Shown here: piece after piece, positions 1-6,681 of the stretch
Position numbering within the stretch: the stretch's first letter is position 1
Layout of the letters: the number at the start of each line of letters is the position of its first letter
Origin: an uncultured Veillonella sp.
GTDB lineage: Bacteria; Bacillota; Negativicutes; Veillonellales; Veillonellaceae
NCBI GenBank assembly: GCA_900552445.1
Contig: URZS01000012.1
Coordinates: 1 to 11,771 of the forward strand
Reading direction: 5' to 3'
Length of the DNA: 11,771 nt
Translations under genes and position numbers: made by a program
Notes under the pieces: generated by a model
What the model saw: only the letters and a program-made list of their open reading frames with translations
Database searches by the model: none
Told to the model about the DNA's origin: nothing

Positions 1-47
1 TTTTAGAGTGAGTCCTTTTTTGTATGGAATCGTATACTACTTTGGTA

Positions 48-53
48 TATAAT
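48..53 (+). promoter_or_regulatory. Possible -10 box upstream of the RuBisCO-like gene
   Basis: A perfect TATAAT lies at 48-53, 30 bases before the ATG at 84, in AT-rich sequence. The best -35 at 17-base spacing is TGGAAT at 25-30, which matches the consensus at only 3 of 6 positions, and there is no extended -10 TG. The position is sensible for a sigma-A promoter with a short leader, but AT-rich DNA makes chance matches common. A T-tract at 15-21 may be the tail of a terminator for a gene left of the window. Confidence 0.35.
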
Positions 54-83
54 TAAATAATATTATTGCAAAGGAGAAGCATT

Positions 84-1271
84 ATGAAAGACGAGCGATT
101 TATAGTTACGTATCGAATAGAAGCCAGTTCATATGAAGAGGCAAAAGCAATTGCTTGGGCCGTTCAAGTAGAACAAACCATAGAGTTCCCTTATGAGTTT
201 GTTACCGACCCGTATATTAAAGAAACCATCACTGGTCGATTAGAATCTCTTGAGCCTATGGAACAAGGTTCTGCATATGCTAATGTTGGGGTTATACCAA
301 ATGCTGCAATCGATGTATCTTGTTACTATGTGGCTCGTATTTCATACCTCATAGACACTACGGCTTTAGAAGCAACACAATTCTTAAATGTTGTCTTTGG
401 GAATTCGTCCTTGCAACCTCATATTTGGGTGGTAGATGTAGAGTTATGTCCGACCCTTTATGACGTGTTTACAGGGCCTCAGTTTGGTTTGCAAGGCATT
501 CGTGACTTAGTGCATACACCGATGCGACCTATGATTCAGGCTGTTGTAAAACCTATGGGAACACCTAATGAAGAGTTAGCTCGTATGTGTGGTGCTTATA
601 CACGTGGTGGGGCAGATGTGATTAAGGATGATCATGGTATCTCCAATCAGTCATTTTCTCAATTTACAGATCGAGTAAAGCGATGTGCTGCTATGGTGCA
701 GGAAATGAATGCTGCTCATGGTACACATACTTTATATGCTGCAAACGTATCTGGTGATGGTACAGATGTGTTAGAACGTGCTTATTTTGCTAAAGAGGCT
801 GGTGCTACGGCTCTCATGGTGGCGTCAGGTCTTGTGGGTTTTGGGTGGCTTCATAAACTGGCTACCGATGAGAAACTAGGGCTACCAATTATTCATCATC
901 CAGCTTACTCTGGTAGCTTTGTAAGTCCTGGTACGTCTGGGGTGGCAGATTATCTACAACTAGGCTTATTACCTCGTATCTTTGGGGCCGATATGCCAAT
1001 CTTTGTTTCCTATGGTGGACGTTTTACTTTTACAGAAGAGCAATGTAAGAGAATTTCGAATTATATTAAACAACCTATGGTGTTGATGAAAGCCGCGTGC
1101 CCCGCACCAGGTGGTGGTGTCACAGATGCTCGTCTCAATGAACTAGTTAAGTTATACGGCAATGATACGATGTTCCTCGTCGGTGGCGATATGTTCCGTC
1201 GAGGTCCAGACATCGAAGCTAATATGGCGTACTTTGTGGAACGTTTAAATGAATTGTCGGCGAAGGCGTAA
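84..1271 (+). CDS. RuBisCO-like protein (form IV large-chain family), substrate unknown
   Basis: This is a 395-residue member of the RuBisCO large-subunit superfamily. The N-terminal alpha/beta domain covers about residues 1-120 and the TIM barrel the rest. Seen: the barrel-strand Lys-Pro (K156-P157, equivalent to RuBisCO K175), the carbamylation-type lysine in K181-D182-D183-H184, and two Gly-rich phosphate-binding stretches near the C-terminus (PAPGGGV and LVGGDMF). Departures from true RuBisCO: His184 replaces the metal-ligand Glu204, Met158 replaces Lys177, and loop 6 reads YGGRF with no clear Lys334. Carbon fixation is therefore unlikely. Known family roles include the MtnW enolase of methionine salvage, a methylthioribulose-phosphate isomerase, and acid-sugar phosphate decarboxylases. 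Which applies cannot be read here, and no salvage or sugar genes are nearby. The ATG at 84 is chosen over an in-frame TTG at 66 because AGGAG (72-76) sits 7 bases before it; the TTG lies upstream of that site. walJ follows after 59 bases with no terminator. Confidence 0.9.
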   Translation: MKDERFIVTYRIEASSYEEAKAIAWAVQVEQTIEFPYEFVTDPYIKETITGRLESLEPMEQGSAYANVGVIPNAAIDVSCYYVARISYLIDTTALEATQFLNVVFGNSSLQPHIWVVDVELCPTLYDVFTGPQFGLQGIRDLVHTPMRPMIQAVVKPMGTPNEELARMCGAYTRGGADVIKDDHGISNQSFSQFTDRVKRCAAMVQEMNAAHGTHTLYAANVSGDGTDVLERAYFAKEAGATALMVASGLVGFGWLHKLATDEKLGLPIIHHPAYSGSFVSPGTSGVADYLQLGLLPRIFGADMPIFVSYGGRFTFTEEQCKRISNYIKQPMVLMKAACPAPGGGVTDARLNELVKLYGNDTMFLVGGDMFRRGPDIEANMAYFVERLNELSAKA

Positions 1272-1330
1272 CCAACTGGCTTTCACCAAAAATATGTAAA
1301 GAATTATGATTTAGTATATGGAGTGTTTTG

Positions 1331-2137
1331 ATGAGTGAATCCTCACCGTTGGAGGTCCATGTCATTGCTAGTGGTAGCAAGGGCAATTGTACAGTAATAA
1401 AAAAAGGGAACTCCGTCATATTGCACGATGTAGGCATTAGTTGTCGACGTATCGTCAATGGATTAAAAGAATTGCATATCGATATGGCACAGGTAGAGGG
1501 GATATTTATCAGTCATGAACATAGTGATCATATAGCTGGACTACAGCAATTGCTGAAACGCTTTGATATCCCTGTGTATACAAAGCAAGGAACGTGGCGT
1601 GAGATTCAAGATAAGTTAATCGTACCAAAGAATCAGTTAATAGAACTGACGAAAGGTAGTTTAACCTTGGGGAATCTCATTGTAGAGCCTTTTGCAGTGA
1701 GTCATGATGCGGCAGATCCTATTGGCATCAATGTATTTGCAGGAAAAGATAAGGCTACTGTCGTTACCGATACAGGTGTGATTTCAGATAGTATCTTGCG
1801 CCGTATGGATGATACGACCTTGTTAGTGTTGGAAGCTAACTATGACCCTCATATGCTGCGCTTTGGTCCATATCAACCGTTTTTAAAACAACGAGTAGCT
1901 AGTGATGAAGGCCATCTCAGTAATGAAATGGCCGCACAAGCGTTGCTCATGATGAATCGACCTGACTTTATGCAAGTTATTTTGGCCCACCGTTCTGAGA
2001 ATAATAATAACGCGGTCCTTGTTACCCAAACGATAGGAAAAATGCTTGTGGATGGTGGTGTTCGCATTGGACCTGAAATGAAGTTGCAACATGGACAACC
2101 TAATGAAATTGTATCTATGAAATCCGTAAAGAGGTAA
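1331..2137 (+). CDS. walJ: WalJ/YycJ-type metallo-beta-lactamase-fold hydrolase
   Basis: This 268-residue cytoplasmic protein belongs to the metallo-beta-lactamase fold. It carries the family opening ASGSKGN (residues 13-19) and the metal motif H62-x-H64-x-D66-H67. Further candidate ligands are His125 (VSHD), Asp147 (VTDTG) and His220 (LAHRSENN), and a GHLSN motif lies at 194-198. B. subtilis YycJ/WalJ has a similar length and is described as a DNA-acting nuclease linked to mismatch repair. It was named for its place beside the WalKR two-component genes. Here walK and walR are not visible, but rlmH follows after 3 bases; walJ and rlmH are also near each other in Bacillus. The start is the ATG at 1331 with GGAG at 1320-1323; a TTG one codon earlier is in frame but less well spaced. 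Family is confident; the precise substrate is inferred from homology. Confidence 0.88.
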   Translation: MSESSPLEVHVIASGSKGNCTVIKKGNSVILHDVGISCRRIVNGLKELHIDMAQVEGIFISHEHSDHIAGLQQLLKRFDIPVYTKQGTWREIQDKLIVPKNQLIELTKGSLTLGNLIVEPFAVSHDAADPIGINVFAGKDKATVVTDTGVISDSILRRMDDTTLLVLEANYDPHMLRFGPYQPFLKQRVASDEGHLSNEMAAQALLMMNRPDFMQVILAHRSENNNNAVLVTQTIGKMLVDGGVRIGPEMKLQHGQPNEIVSMKSVKR

Positions 2138-2140
2138 AAT

Positions 2141-2620
2141 ATGAGATTTTATGTAGTTTGTATTGGCAAGCTAAAAGATGCTTATTTGCGTGATGGCGTT
2201 GCGGAGTTTGTAAAACGGATGCGACCATACGGAGGCATTACGATTACAGAACTGAATGAAAGTAAAATTGGAGATAAACCAAGTGATGCGGATCGCAAGC
2301 AAGTAGTAGATGAAGAGGGGGAACGATTACTAAAAGCAGTTCCTAAAAATGCCTATACGGTTTTACTTGATGTGTACGGTAAAACGATGTCTTCCGAAGA
2401 TTTAGCTAAGACTGTGGCAAAGCTAGAGGTTGATGGCATTAGCGATATGGCTTTTATTATTGGCGGAGCCTTTGGCGTTAGTGAAGCATTACGACAATCT
2501 GTCAATTATAAATTATCTTTTAGCCCTATGACCTTTACTCACCAAATGGTGCGGTTACTATTGGTGGAACAAATATATCGAGCGTCAAAAATTAATCGAA
2601 ATGAACCTTATCATTGGTAA
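2141..2620 (+). CDS. rlmH: 23S rRNA (pseudouridine1915-N3)-methyltransferase RlmH
   Basis: The 159-residue length matches the compact SPOUT-class RlmH family. These enzymes are homodimers that methylate N3 of pseudouridine 1915 in helix 69 of 23S rRNA on assembled 70S ribosomes. Seen: an N-terminal strand followed by GKLKD (residues 9-13), the knot and SAM-binding stretch FIIGGAFG (105-112), the conserved THQMVR...EQIYRA region (about 133-148), and the C-terminal PYH signature, here ending PYHW. A final Trp is a small departure from the basic residue common in relatives. The ATG lies 3 bases after the walJ stop, and its AGAGG ribosome binding site (2130-2134) overlaps the end of walJ, so the two are almost certainly co-transcribed. 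No terminator hairpin with a T-tract follows. Confidence 0.95.
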   Translation: MRFYVVCIGKLKDAYLRDGVAEFVKRMRPYGGITITELNESKIGDKPSDADRKQVVDEEGERLLKAVPKNAYTVLLDVYGKTMSSEDLAKTVAKLEVDGISDMAFIIGGAFGVSEALRQSVNYKLSFSPMTFTHQMVRLLLVEQIYRASKINRNEPYHW

Positions 2621-2644
2621 GTTTAATAGTTTATTAATTTAATT

Positions 2645-2687
2645 CTAGTAGTTTAGTGGGTAATAGTTACTAAAACTTATACACTAG
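2645..2687 (+). repeat. Imperfect two-part inverted repeat after rlmH
   Basis: In the AT-rich gap after rlmH, an outer dyad CTAGT (2645-2649) / ACTAG (2683-2687) encloses an inner dyad TTTAGT (2652-2657) / ACTAAA (2669-2674) with an 11-base loop. There is no T-tract after it, so it is not a standard terminator. It could be an operator or an mRNA structure ahead of the CBS gene, or chance in AT-rich sequence. The rest of 2621-2797 holds AT-rich DNA with a TATAAT at 2758-2763 that lacks a good -35. Confidence 0.3.
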
Positions 2688-2741
2688 GAATAGATTTATA
2701 AATTATTTATATAACTAATTCACAAAAAAAGGAGTTTTATT

Positions 2742-2762
2742 ATGCTATGTCAAATAGTATAA
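2742..2762 (+). other. Possible six-codon leader ORF before the CBS gene
   Basis: A run of A followed by GGAG (2731-2734) is placed 7 bases before an ATG at 2742, which opens only MLCQIV and a stop. A second ATG at 2747, overlapping it in another frame, is in frame with the CBS gene and would add 17 residues to it. Either the mini-ORF is a translated leader, or the upstream site feeds a longer CBS isoform, or it is a chance A-rich match. Conservation in related genomes would decide. Confidence 0.25.
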
Positions 2763-2797
2763 TAAGGGCAGATGTATTCTGTGAGGAGGAATTCACT

Positions 2798-3253
2798 ATG
2801 AAAATTCAAGAAGTAATGAATAAATACCCTGTTACTGTTGGTAAAGATGCACCAATTTCTGATGTAGCTGATTTATTAGTTAAATACAATTTAACTGCTG
2901 TATCCGTAGTGGATGATAACAATAAATTGTTAGGCATTATTTCTGAAGGTGATTTACTTTATAAAAAAGTGCGCCCTCATGTACCTCACTACGTAAATGT
3001 TTTAGGCGCTAGTATCTATTACAATGGCATTGGCGAATACAATGCAAAGTTCAAAAAATTGTTGGCATCTCATGTTCATGAGTTGATGACTGATGAAGTA
3101 ATTACGACTACACCTGATAAAGAGGTAGAAGAAATTGTATCTGTTATGTTAGACCAACATTTAAAAAATGTTCCTGTTGTAGATAAAGAGTACCATTTAG
3201 TGGGTATTTTATCTCGTCGGGACATCATCAAATTGATCGCTAAAGATAACTAA
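2798..3253 (+). CDS. Stand-alone CBS-domain pair (Bateman module) protein
   Basis: This 151-residue soluble protein is made only of two CBS domains. The first covers about residues 1-60 (VMNKYPVTV, then LLGIISEGDLL) and the second about 95-150 (LMTDEVITT, then LVGILSRRDIIKLI). A linker of about 30 residues includes a YYNGIGEYN stretch. CBS pairs usually bind adenine nucleotides such as AMP, ATP or SAM and act as energy or ligand sensors. No enzyme or transporter domain is fused, so the partner is unknown. The ATG at 2798 is preferred because a perfect AGGAGG (2784-2789) lies 8 bases upstream and the protein then begins at the domain edge. An in-frame ATG at 2747 would add 17 non-domain residues. 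A strong terminator follows, and with the 177-base upstream gap this suggests a single-gene transcript. Confidence 0.88.
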   Translation: MKIQEVMNKYPVTVGKDAPISDVADLLVKYNLTAVSVVDDNNKLLGIISEGDLLYKKVRPHVPHYVNVLGASIYYNGIGEYNAKFKKLLASHVHELMTDEVITTTPDKEVEEIVSVMLDQHLKNVPVVDKEYHLVGILSRRDIIKLIAKDN

Positions 3254-3277
3254 TTGGCATAATTATGTAAAACGTAT

Positions 3278-3305
3278 AAAGACCACCCGTTTTGGGTGGT
3301 CTTTT
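3278..3305 (+). terminator. Intrinsic terminator after the CBS gene
   Basis: An 11-bp perfect stem (AAAGACCACCC at 3278-3288 with GGGTGGTCTTT at 3294-3304) closes a GTTTT loop and runs into TTTT at 3302-3305. The GC-rich core and T-run are textbook Rho-independent features. It starts 24 bases after the CBS stop codon and separates that gene from the tig-clpP-clpX unit. Confidence 0.92.
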
Positions 3306-3323
3306 AGTGTAAATTGAGAAGAA

Positions 3324-3352
3324 TTGCATTGACCTTGCATTTATGTTATTAT
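3324..3352 (+). promoter_or_regulatory. Candidate extended -10 promoter for tig-clpP-clpX
   Basis: TTGCAT at 3324-3329 (3 of 6 to the -35 consensus) is 17 bases from TATTAT at 3347-3352 (5 of 6 to the -10), and the -10 is preceded by TGT, an extended -10 element. It lies just after the terminator. It would give a leader of roughly 55 bases containing a small GGGC/GCCC hairpin (3382-3394) just before the AGGAGG (3399-3404). No tandem CtsR heptad or CIRCE-like repeat was seen here. Confidence 0.45.
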
Positions 3353-3415
3353 TAGGAGTGCATAATATACTACAGAAATTTGGGCGTATTGCCCTTCGAG
3401 GAGGACATATTTTAA

Positions 3416-4720
3416 ATGAAAGCAACTGTAAATCCTGTTGATCAACACGTAGTAACGTTAACTATTGAAGTACCTGCAGCTGAAGTAGACAAAGGCATTA
3501 AACAAGCTGTAAAACGCATTGCAGGTCAAGTAAATATCCCTGGCTTCCGTAAAGGCCATGCGCCTCGCCGTATTTTGGAAATGAACTTCGGCAAAGAAGC
3601 TATCATGGAAGAAGCATTTGAAGTATTGGCTAGCCAAAACTATACTGCTGCTCTTCGTGAAAATGATATCGTTCCTGTATCTGAACCAGAAATCGAACGC
3701 GAACAATTCGAAGAAGGTAAAGATTTAATCTTTAAAGCTACTGTAACTAAACGCCCTGAAGTTAAACTTGGCGATTACAAAGGCTTAGAAGCTGAAAAAC
3801 AAGATGCTACAGTAACTGATGAACAAATCGAAGAACAATTGAACAACATTCGTGAACAACAAGCGAAAATGGTTGTTGCTGAAGAAGGCGCTACAATTCA
3901 AAAAGACGACTTTGCAGTAATCGACTTCGCTGGTTCCATTGACGGTAAACCATTCGATGGTGGTGAAGGTAAATCCTACCCATTACAAATCGGTTCCGGT
4001 AGCTTCATTCCTGGCTTTGAAGATCAATTGATCGGTGCTAAAGCTGGCGATGATGTAACTGTAAAAGTAACATTCCCTGAAGACTACTTCGTAGCAGAAC
4101 TTGCTGGTAAAGAAGCAGAATTCAAAACTCACATCCATGACATTAAACGTAAAGAGTTGCCTGAATTGAACGACGAGTTCGCAAAAGAAGCAAGCTCTTA
4201 CGAAACTATTGAAGAATTGAAAAAAGATCTTCGCGCTAAAATGGAAGAAGAAGCTTCCCGTCGCGCAATCGATACTTACAATGCTGACTTGATTCAAACA
4301 GCTGTTAAAAACGCAACTGTTGAAATCCCAGAAGTAATGATCGAAGATCGTGTAGAACAAATGATTCAAGAATTGGCTATGAACATGGAAGGCCGTGGTT
4401 TGAAACTTGATGACTACTTGAAATTCTCCAACAAAACTATCGAAGATTTACGTTCTGAATACAAAGATTCCGCAGCTGAAAACGTACGCGCTGATTTAGT
4501 ATTAGATGCTATCGCAACTGCTGAAGGTATTGAAGTAACTCCAGACGACATGAACCGTGAAATCTTCATTATGGCTCAAAACTTTGGGGCAGATCCTAAA
4601 GAAGTTTGGGATATTATTGCAAAAGAAGGTCGTGTAGCTATGTTGGCAGGCTCTGTAGCTCGCAAAAAAGCAGCTCGATTCATTATTGATAATGCAAAAG
4701 GCGCTGAAGCGGCTGAATAA
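3416..4720 (+). CDS. tig: Trigger factor, ribosome-associated chaperone
   Basis: This 434-residue protein has the full three-part trigger-factor layout. The N-terminal ribosome-binding domain carries the signature GFRKG at residues 43-47, which docks on ribosomal protein L23 at the tunnel exit. An FKBP-type prolyl isomerase domain follows at about 150-245 (DFAVIDFAGSIDG, then IGSGSFIPGFE and FPEDYF). A long charged helical C-terminal chaperone domain covers about 250-430. It shields nascent chains and assists early folding. The length matches the usual 430 or so residues. AGGAGG at 3399-3404 is 11 bases before the ATG, slightly long, but no better start exists. The gene is rich in GAA, AAA and other preferred codons, which suits an abundant protein. 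clpP starts 36 bases after the stop with no terminator between, the standard Firmicutes arrangement. Confidence 0.97.
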   Translation: MKATVNPVDQHVVTLTIEVPAAEVDKGIKQAVKRIAGQVNIPGFRKGHAPRRILEMNFGKEAIMEEAFEVLASQNYTAALRENDIVPVSEPEIEREQFEEGKDLIFKATVTKRPEVKLGDYKGLEAEKQDATVTDEQIEEQLNNIREQQAKMVVAEEGATIQKDDFAVIDFAGSIDGKPFDGGEGKSYPLQIGSGSFIPGFEDQLIGAKAGDDVTVKVTFPEDYFVAELAGKEAEFKTHIHDIKRKELPELNDEFAKEASSYETIEELKKDLRAKMEEEASRRAIDTYNADLIQTAVKNATVEIPEVMIEDRVEQMIQELAMNMEGRGLKLDDYLKFSNKTIEDLRSEYKDSAAENVRADLVLDAIATAEGIEVTPDDMNREIFIMAQNFGADPKEVWDIIAKEGRVAMLAGSVARKKAARFIIDNAKGAEAAE

Positions 4721-4756
4721 TAGTTTGCTCAACTAGGTACATGAAAAGGTGAATAC

Positions 4757-5350
4757 ATGTATGTACCAATCGTAGTTGAACAAAGTGAACGCGGCGAGCG
4801 TTCCTATGATATTTACTCTCGCTTGTTAAAGGATCGCATTATCTTCCTCGGTGGTCCCATCGATGATAATGTGGCTAATGCGGTTATTGCGCAAATGCTA
4901 TTCCTAGAAGCAGAGGATCCTGACAAGGATATCCATTTGTACATTAATAGCCCCGGCGGTGTTGTAACTGCCGGTATGGCTATTTATGATACGATGCAAT
5001 ATATCAAACCAGATGTGTCTACTATTTGTGTAGGCTCTGCAGCGAGCATGGGTGCTGTGCTTTTAACAGCAGGTACTAAAGGCAAACGCTATGCGTTACC
5101 TCATGCACGCGTTATGATTCACCAACCATTAGGTGGTGTACAAGGGCAAGCATCTGAAATTGAAATCCATGCCCGTGAGATTCTTCGCATGCGTGAAGAG
5201 TTAAATGGTATCTTAGCTTCTCGCAGTGGACAAGATATTGAAGTAGTAGCTCGCGATACAGATCGCGATAACTTCATGAGTGCTCAGGATGCCGTTGAAT
5301 ACGGCTTAATCGATGAGGTGCTCACTAGAGAACCTGTAGAAAGCAAGTAA
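4757..5350 (+). CDS. clpP: ATP-dependent Clp protease proteolytic subunit
   Basis: This 197-residue serine peptidase forms the double-heptamer barrel that degrades substrates fed by ClpX or related unfoldases. The catalytic triad is visible: Ser97 in GSAASMGA, His122 in MIHQP and Asp171 in DTDRDNF. The oxyanion-region SPGG is at 65-68. There is little or no propeptide, since the start MYVPIV is close to the mature N-terminus of relatives. The ribosome binding site AAAGGTGA (4745-4752) is close to the ATG. clpX follows after 12 bases, so peptidase and partner ATPase are made from one message. Length and motifs are typical of an active ClpP. Confidence 0.98.
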   Translation: MYVPIVVEQSERGERSYDIYSRLLKDRIIFLGGPIDDNVANAVIAQMLFLEAEDPDKDIHLYINSPGGVVTAGMAIYDTMQYIKPDVSTICVGSAASMGAVLLTAGTKGKRYALPHARVMIHQPLGGVQGQASEIEIHAREILRMREELNGILASRSGQDIEVVARDTDRDNFMSAQDAVEYGLIDEVLTREPVESK

Positions 5351-5362
5351 TGGAGGCGCCCC

Positions 5363-6616
5363 TTGGCAAAAGATAAAGACACTATGCGCTGCAGTTTTTG
5401 TGGACGCACAAGCGAAGAAGTCCGCAAATTAGTGGCGGGTCCTAACGTGTATATTTGTGATGAATGCGTTGAAGTATGTGAACGTATCATCGCTGATGAG
5501 TTGGGTGCTGTTGAAACGGACGACTTCAACTTAAAAGAATTGCCAACGCCGAGAGATATTAAGGCTCATCTTGACGAATATGTTATTGGTCAAGATGATG
5601 CTAAAATCTCTTTAGCCGTGGCTGTATATAATCACTACAAACGCTTACAAACAGATAATGTAGTAGATGATGTAGAATTACAAAAGGCTAATGTATTGTT
5701 CATTGGTCCTACTGGTAGTGGTAAAACACTATTGGCTCAAACCTTAGCGAAAATGCTAGAAGTGCCATTTGCTATTGCAGATGCTACAAGCTTAACTGAA
5801 GCTGGTTACGTAGGGGAAGATGTGGAAAATATCTTGCTCAAAATTATCCAAGCTGCAGATTATGATATAGCTCGGGCTGAGCGCGGCATTATCTATATCG
5901 ATGAAATCGATAAGATTGCTCGTAAGTCTGAGAATCCTTCCATTACACGTGACGTGTCTGGTGAAGGGGTACAACAAGCATTGCTTAAAATCTTAGAAGG
6001 TACCGTTGCTTCTGTTCCTCCTCAAGGTGGTAGAAAGCATCCAAATCAAGAAATGCTTCAAATCGATACGACAAATATTCTCTTTATTTGTGGTGGTGCA
6101 TTTGATGGTATGGATCGGGTTATTACTAAGCGTACAGCTAAGAAAACCCTTGGTTTTGGTGCAGACGTGCAACGTAAAGAAGAACGTAATGTATCGGCTA
6201 TCTTAAAAGATGTTGTACCTGAAGATTTATTGAAGTTTGGTTTGATTCCTGAGTTCATTGGCCGGTTGCCTGTGATGGTAACATTAGACCAATTGGACAG
6301 AGATGCATTAATCCAAATTTTGACAAAGCCTAAAAATGCATTAACAAAACAATATGAAAAAATTCTATCCCTTGATGGTGTAGAGTTAACTTTCACTGAA
6401 GATGCATTAGAAGAAATCGCTGATGAAGCATTACAGCGAAAAACAGGTGCTCGTGGTTTGCGTGCTATCATTGAAAAGGTGATGAAACGCGTTATGTTCG
6501 AAGTTCCTTCCATGCCGGAAGTAACTAAGTGCATCGTGAATCGTGAATCCGTTCTGAGCACAGGTGAACCTATACTCAAAAATGAGGCAGACCAAGACAT
6601 CCAGTTGAAATCGTAA
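5363..6616 (+). CDS. clpX: ATP-dependent Clp protease ATP-binding subunit ClpX
   Basis: This 417-residue AAA+ unfoldase recognises tagged proteins and threads them into ClpP. Seen in order: N-terminal zinc-binding cysteines C10, C13, C32 and C35; Walker A GPTGSGKT (115-122); pore loop GYVGED (148-153); Walker B IIYIDE (176-181); RKH loop around 224-226; a ClpP-docking loop reading LGF (263-265) rather than the more frequent IGF; the EFIGRLP box (297-303); and sensor-2 GAR (362-364). The start is a TTG at 5363, supported by GGAGG at 5352-5356 six bases upstream. The next ATG, seven codons in, has no such site and would begin two codons before the first zinc ligand. A strong terminator follows the gene, ending the tig-clpP-clpX unit. 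Confidence 0.97.
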   Translation: MAKDKDTMRCSFCGRTSEEVRKLVAGPNVYICDECVEVCERIIADELGAVETDDFNLKELPTPRDIKAHLDEYVIGQDDAKISLAVAVYNHYKRLQTDNVVDDVELQKANVLFIGPTGSGKTLLAQTLAKMLEVPFAIADATSLTEAGYVGEDVENILLKIIQAADYDIARAERGIIYIDEIDKIARKSENPSITRDVSGEGVQQALLKILEGTVASVPPQGGRKHPNQEMLQIDTTNILFICGGAFDGMDRVITKRTAKKTLGFGADVQRKEERNVSAILKDVVPEDLLKFGLIPEFIGRLPVMVTLDQLDRDALIQILTKPKNALTKQYEKILSLDGVELTFTEDALEEIADEALQRKTGARGLRAIIEKVMKRVMFEVPSMPEVTKCIVNRESVLSTGEPILKNEADQDIQLKS

Positions 6617-6620
6617 TTCG

Positions 6621-6656
6621 AAGAAACTCATTTCTGTGTAGGAATGAGTTTCTTTT
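6621..6656 (+). terminator. Intrinsic terminator between clpX and lon
   Basis: A 14-bp stem pairs 6621-6634 with 6641-6654 (core AGAAACTCATT / AATGAGTTTCT, one G-T pair near the loop) around a TGTGTA loop, followed by a T-rich end TTCTTTTC. It begins 4 bases after the clpX stop and ends about 25 bases before lon. It either ends the clp transcript or only partly reduces read-through into lon, since no convincing lon promoter fits in the remaining space. Confidence 0.85.
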
Positions 6657-6681
6657 CATAATATAAATACCTGGAGGAAGT

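Noticed and set aside
1..21. Right half of a terminator for an upstream gene (T-tract at 15-21)
   Set aside because: The left arm of any hairpin is outside the window, so it cannot be verified.
66..83. TTG at 66 as a start for the RuBisCO-like protein
   Set aside because: The AGGAG at 72-76 would lie inside the coding region; the ATG at 84 is spaced correctly.
1272..1330. Terminator or promoter between the RuBisCO-like gene and walJ
   Set aside because: No stable hairpin with a T-tract and no convincing -35/-10 pair could be found in the 59 bases.
3310..3415. CtsR or CIRCE heat-shock operator before tig-clpP-clpX
   Set aside because: Only a single TTGACC (3329-3334) is seen; no tandem heptad or long inverted repeat is present here or before clpP or lon.
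3983..4369. Open frame of 128 codons on the - strand inside tig
   Set aside because: Phe/Cys/Ser-rich composition is the mirror of the GAA/AAA-rich tig codons; there are no family features.
6058..6600. Long open frame of 180 codons on the - strand inside clpX
   Set aside because: It is antisense to a fully conserved clpX coding region, has no ribosome binding site or recognisable domain, and is Ser/Asn-rich as expected of an antisense shadow.
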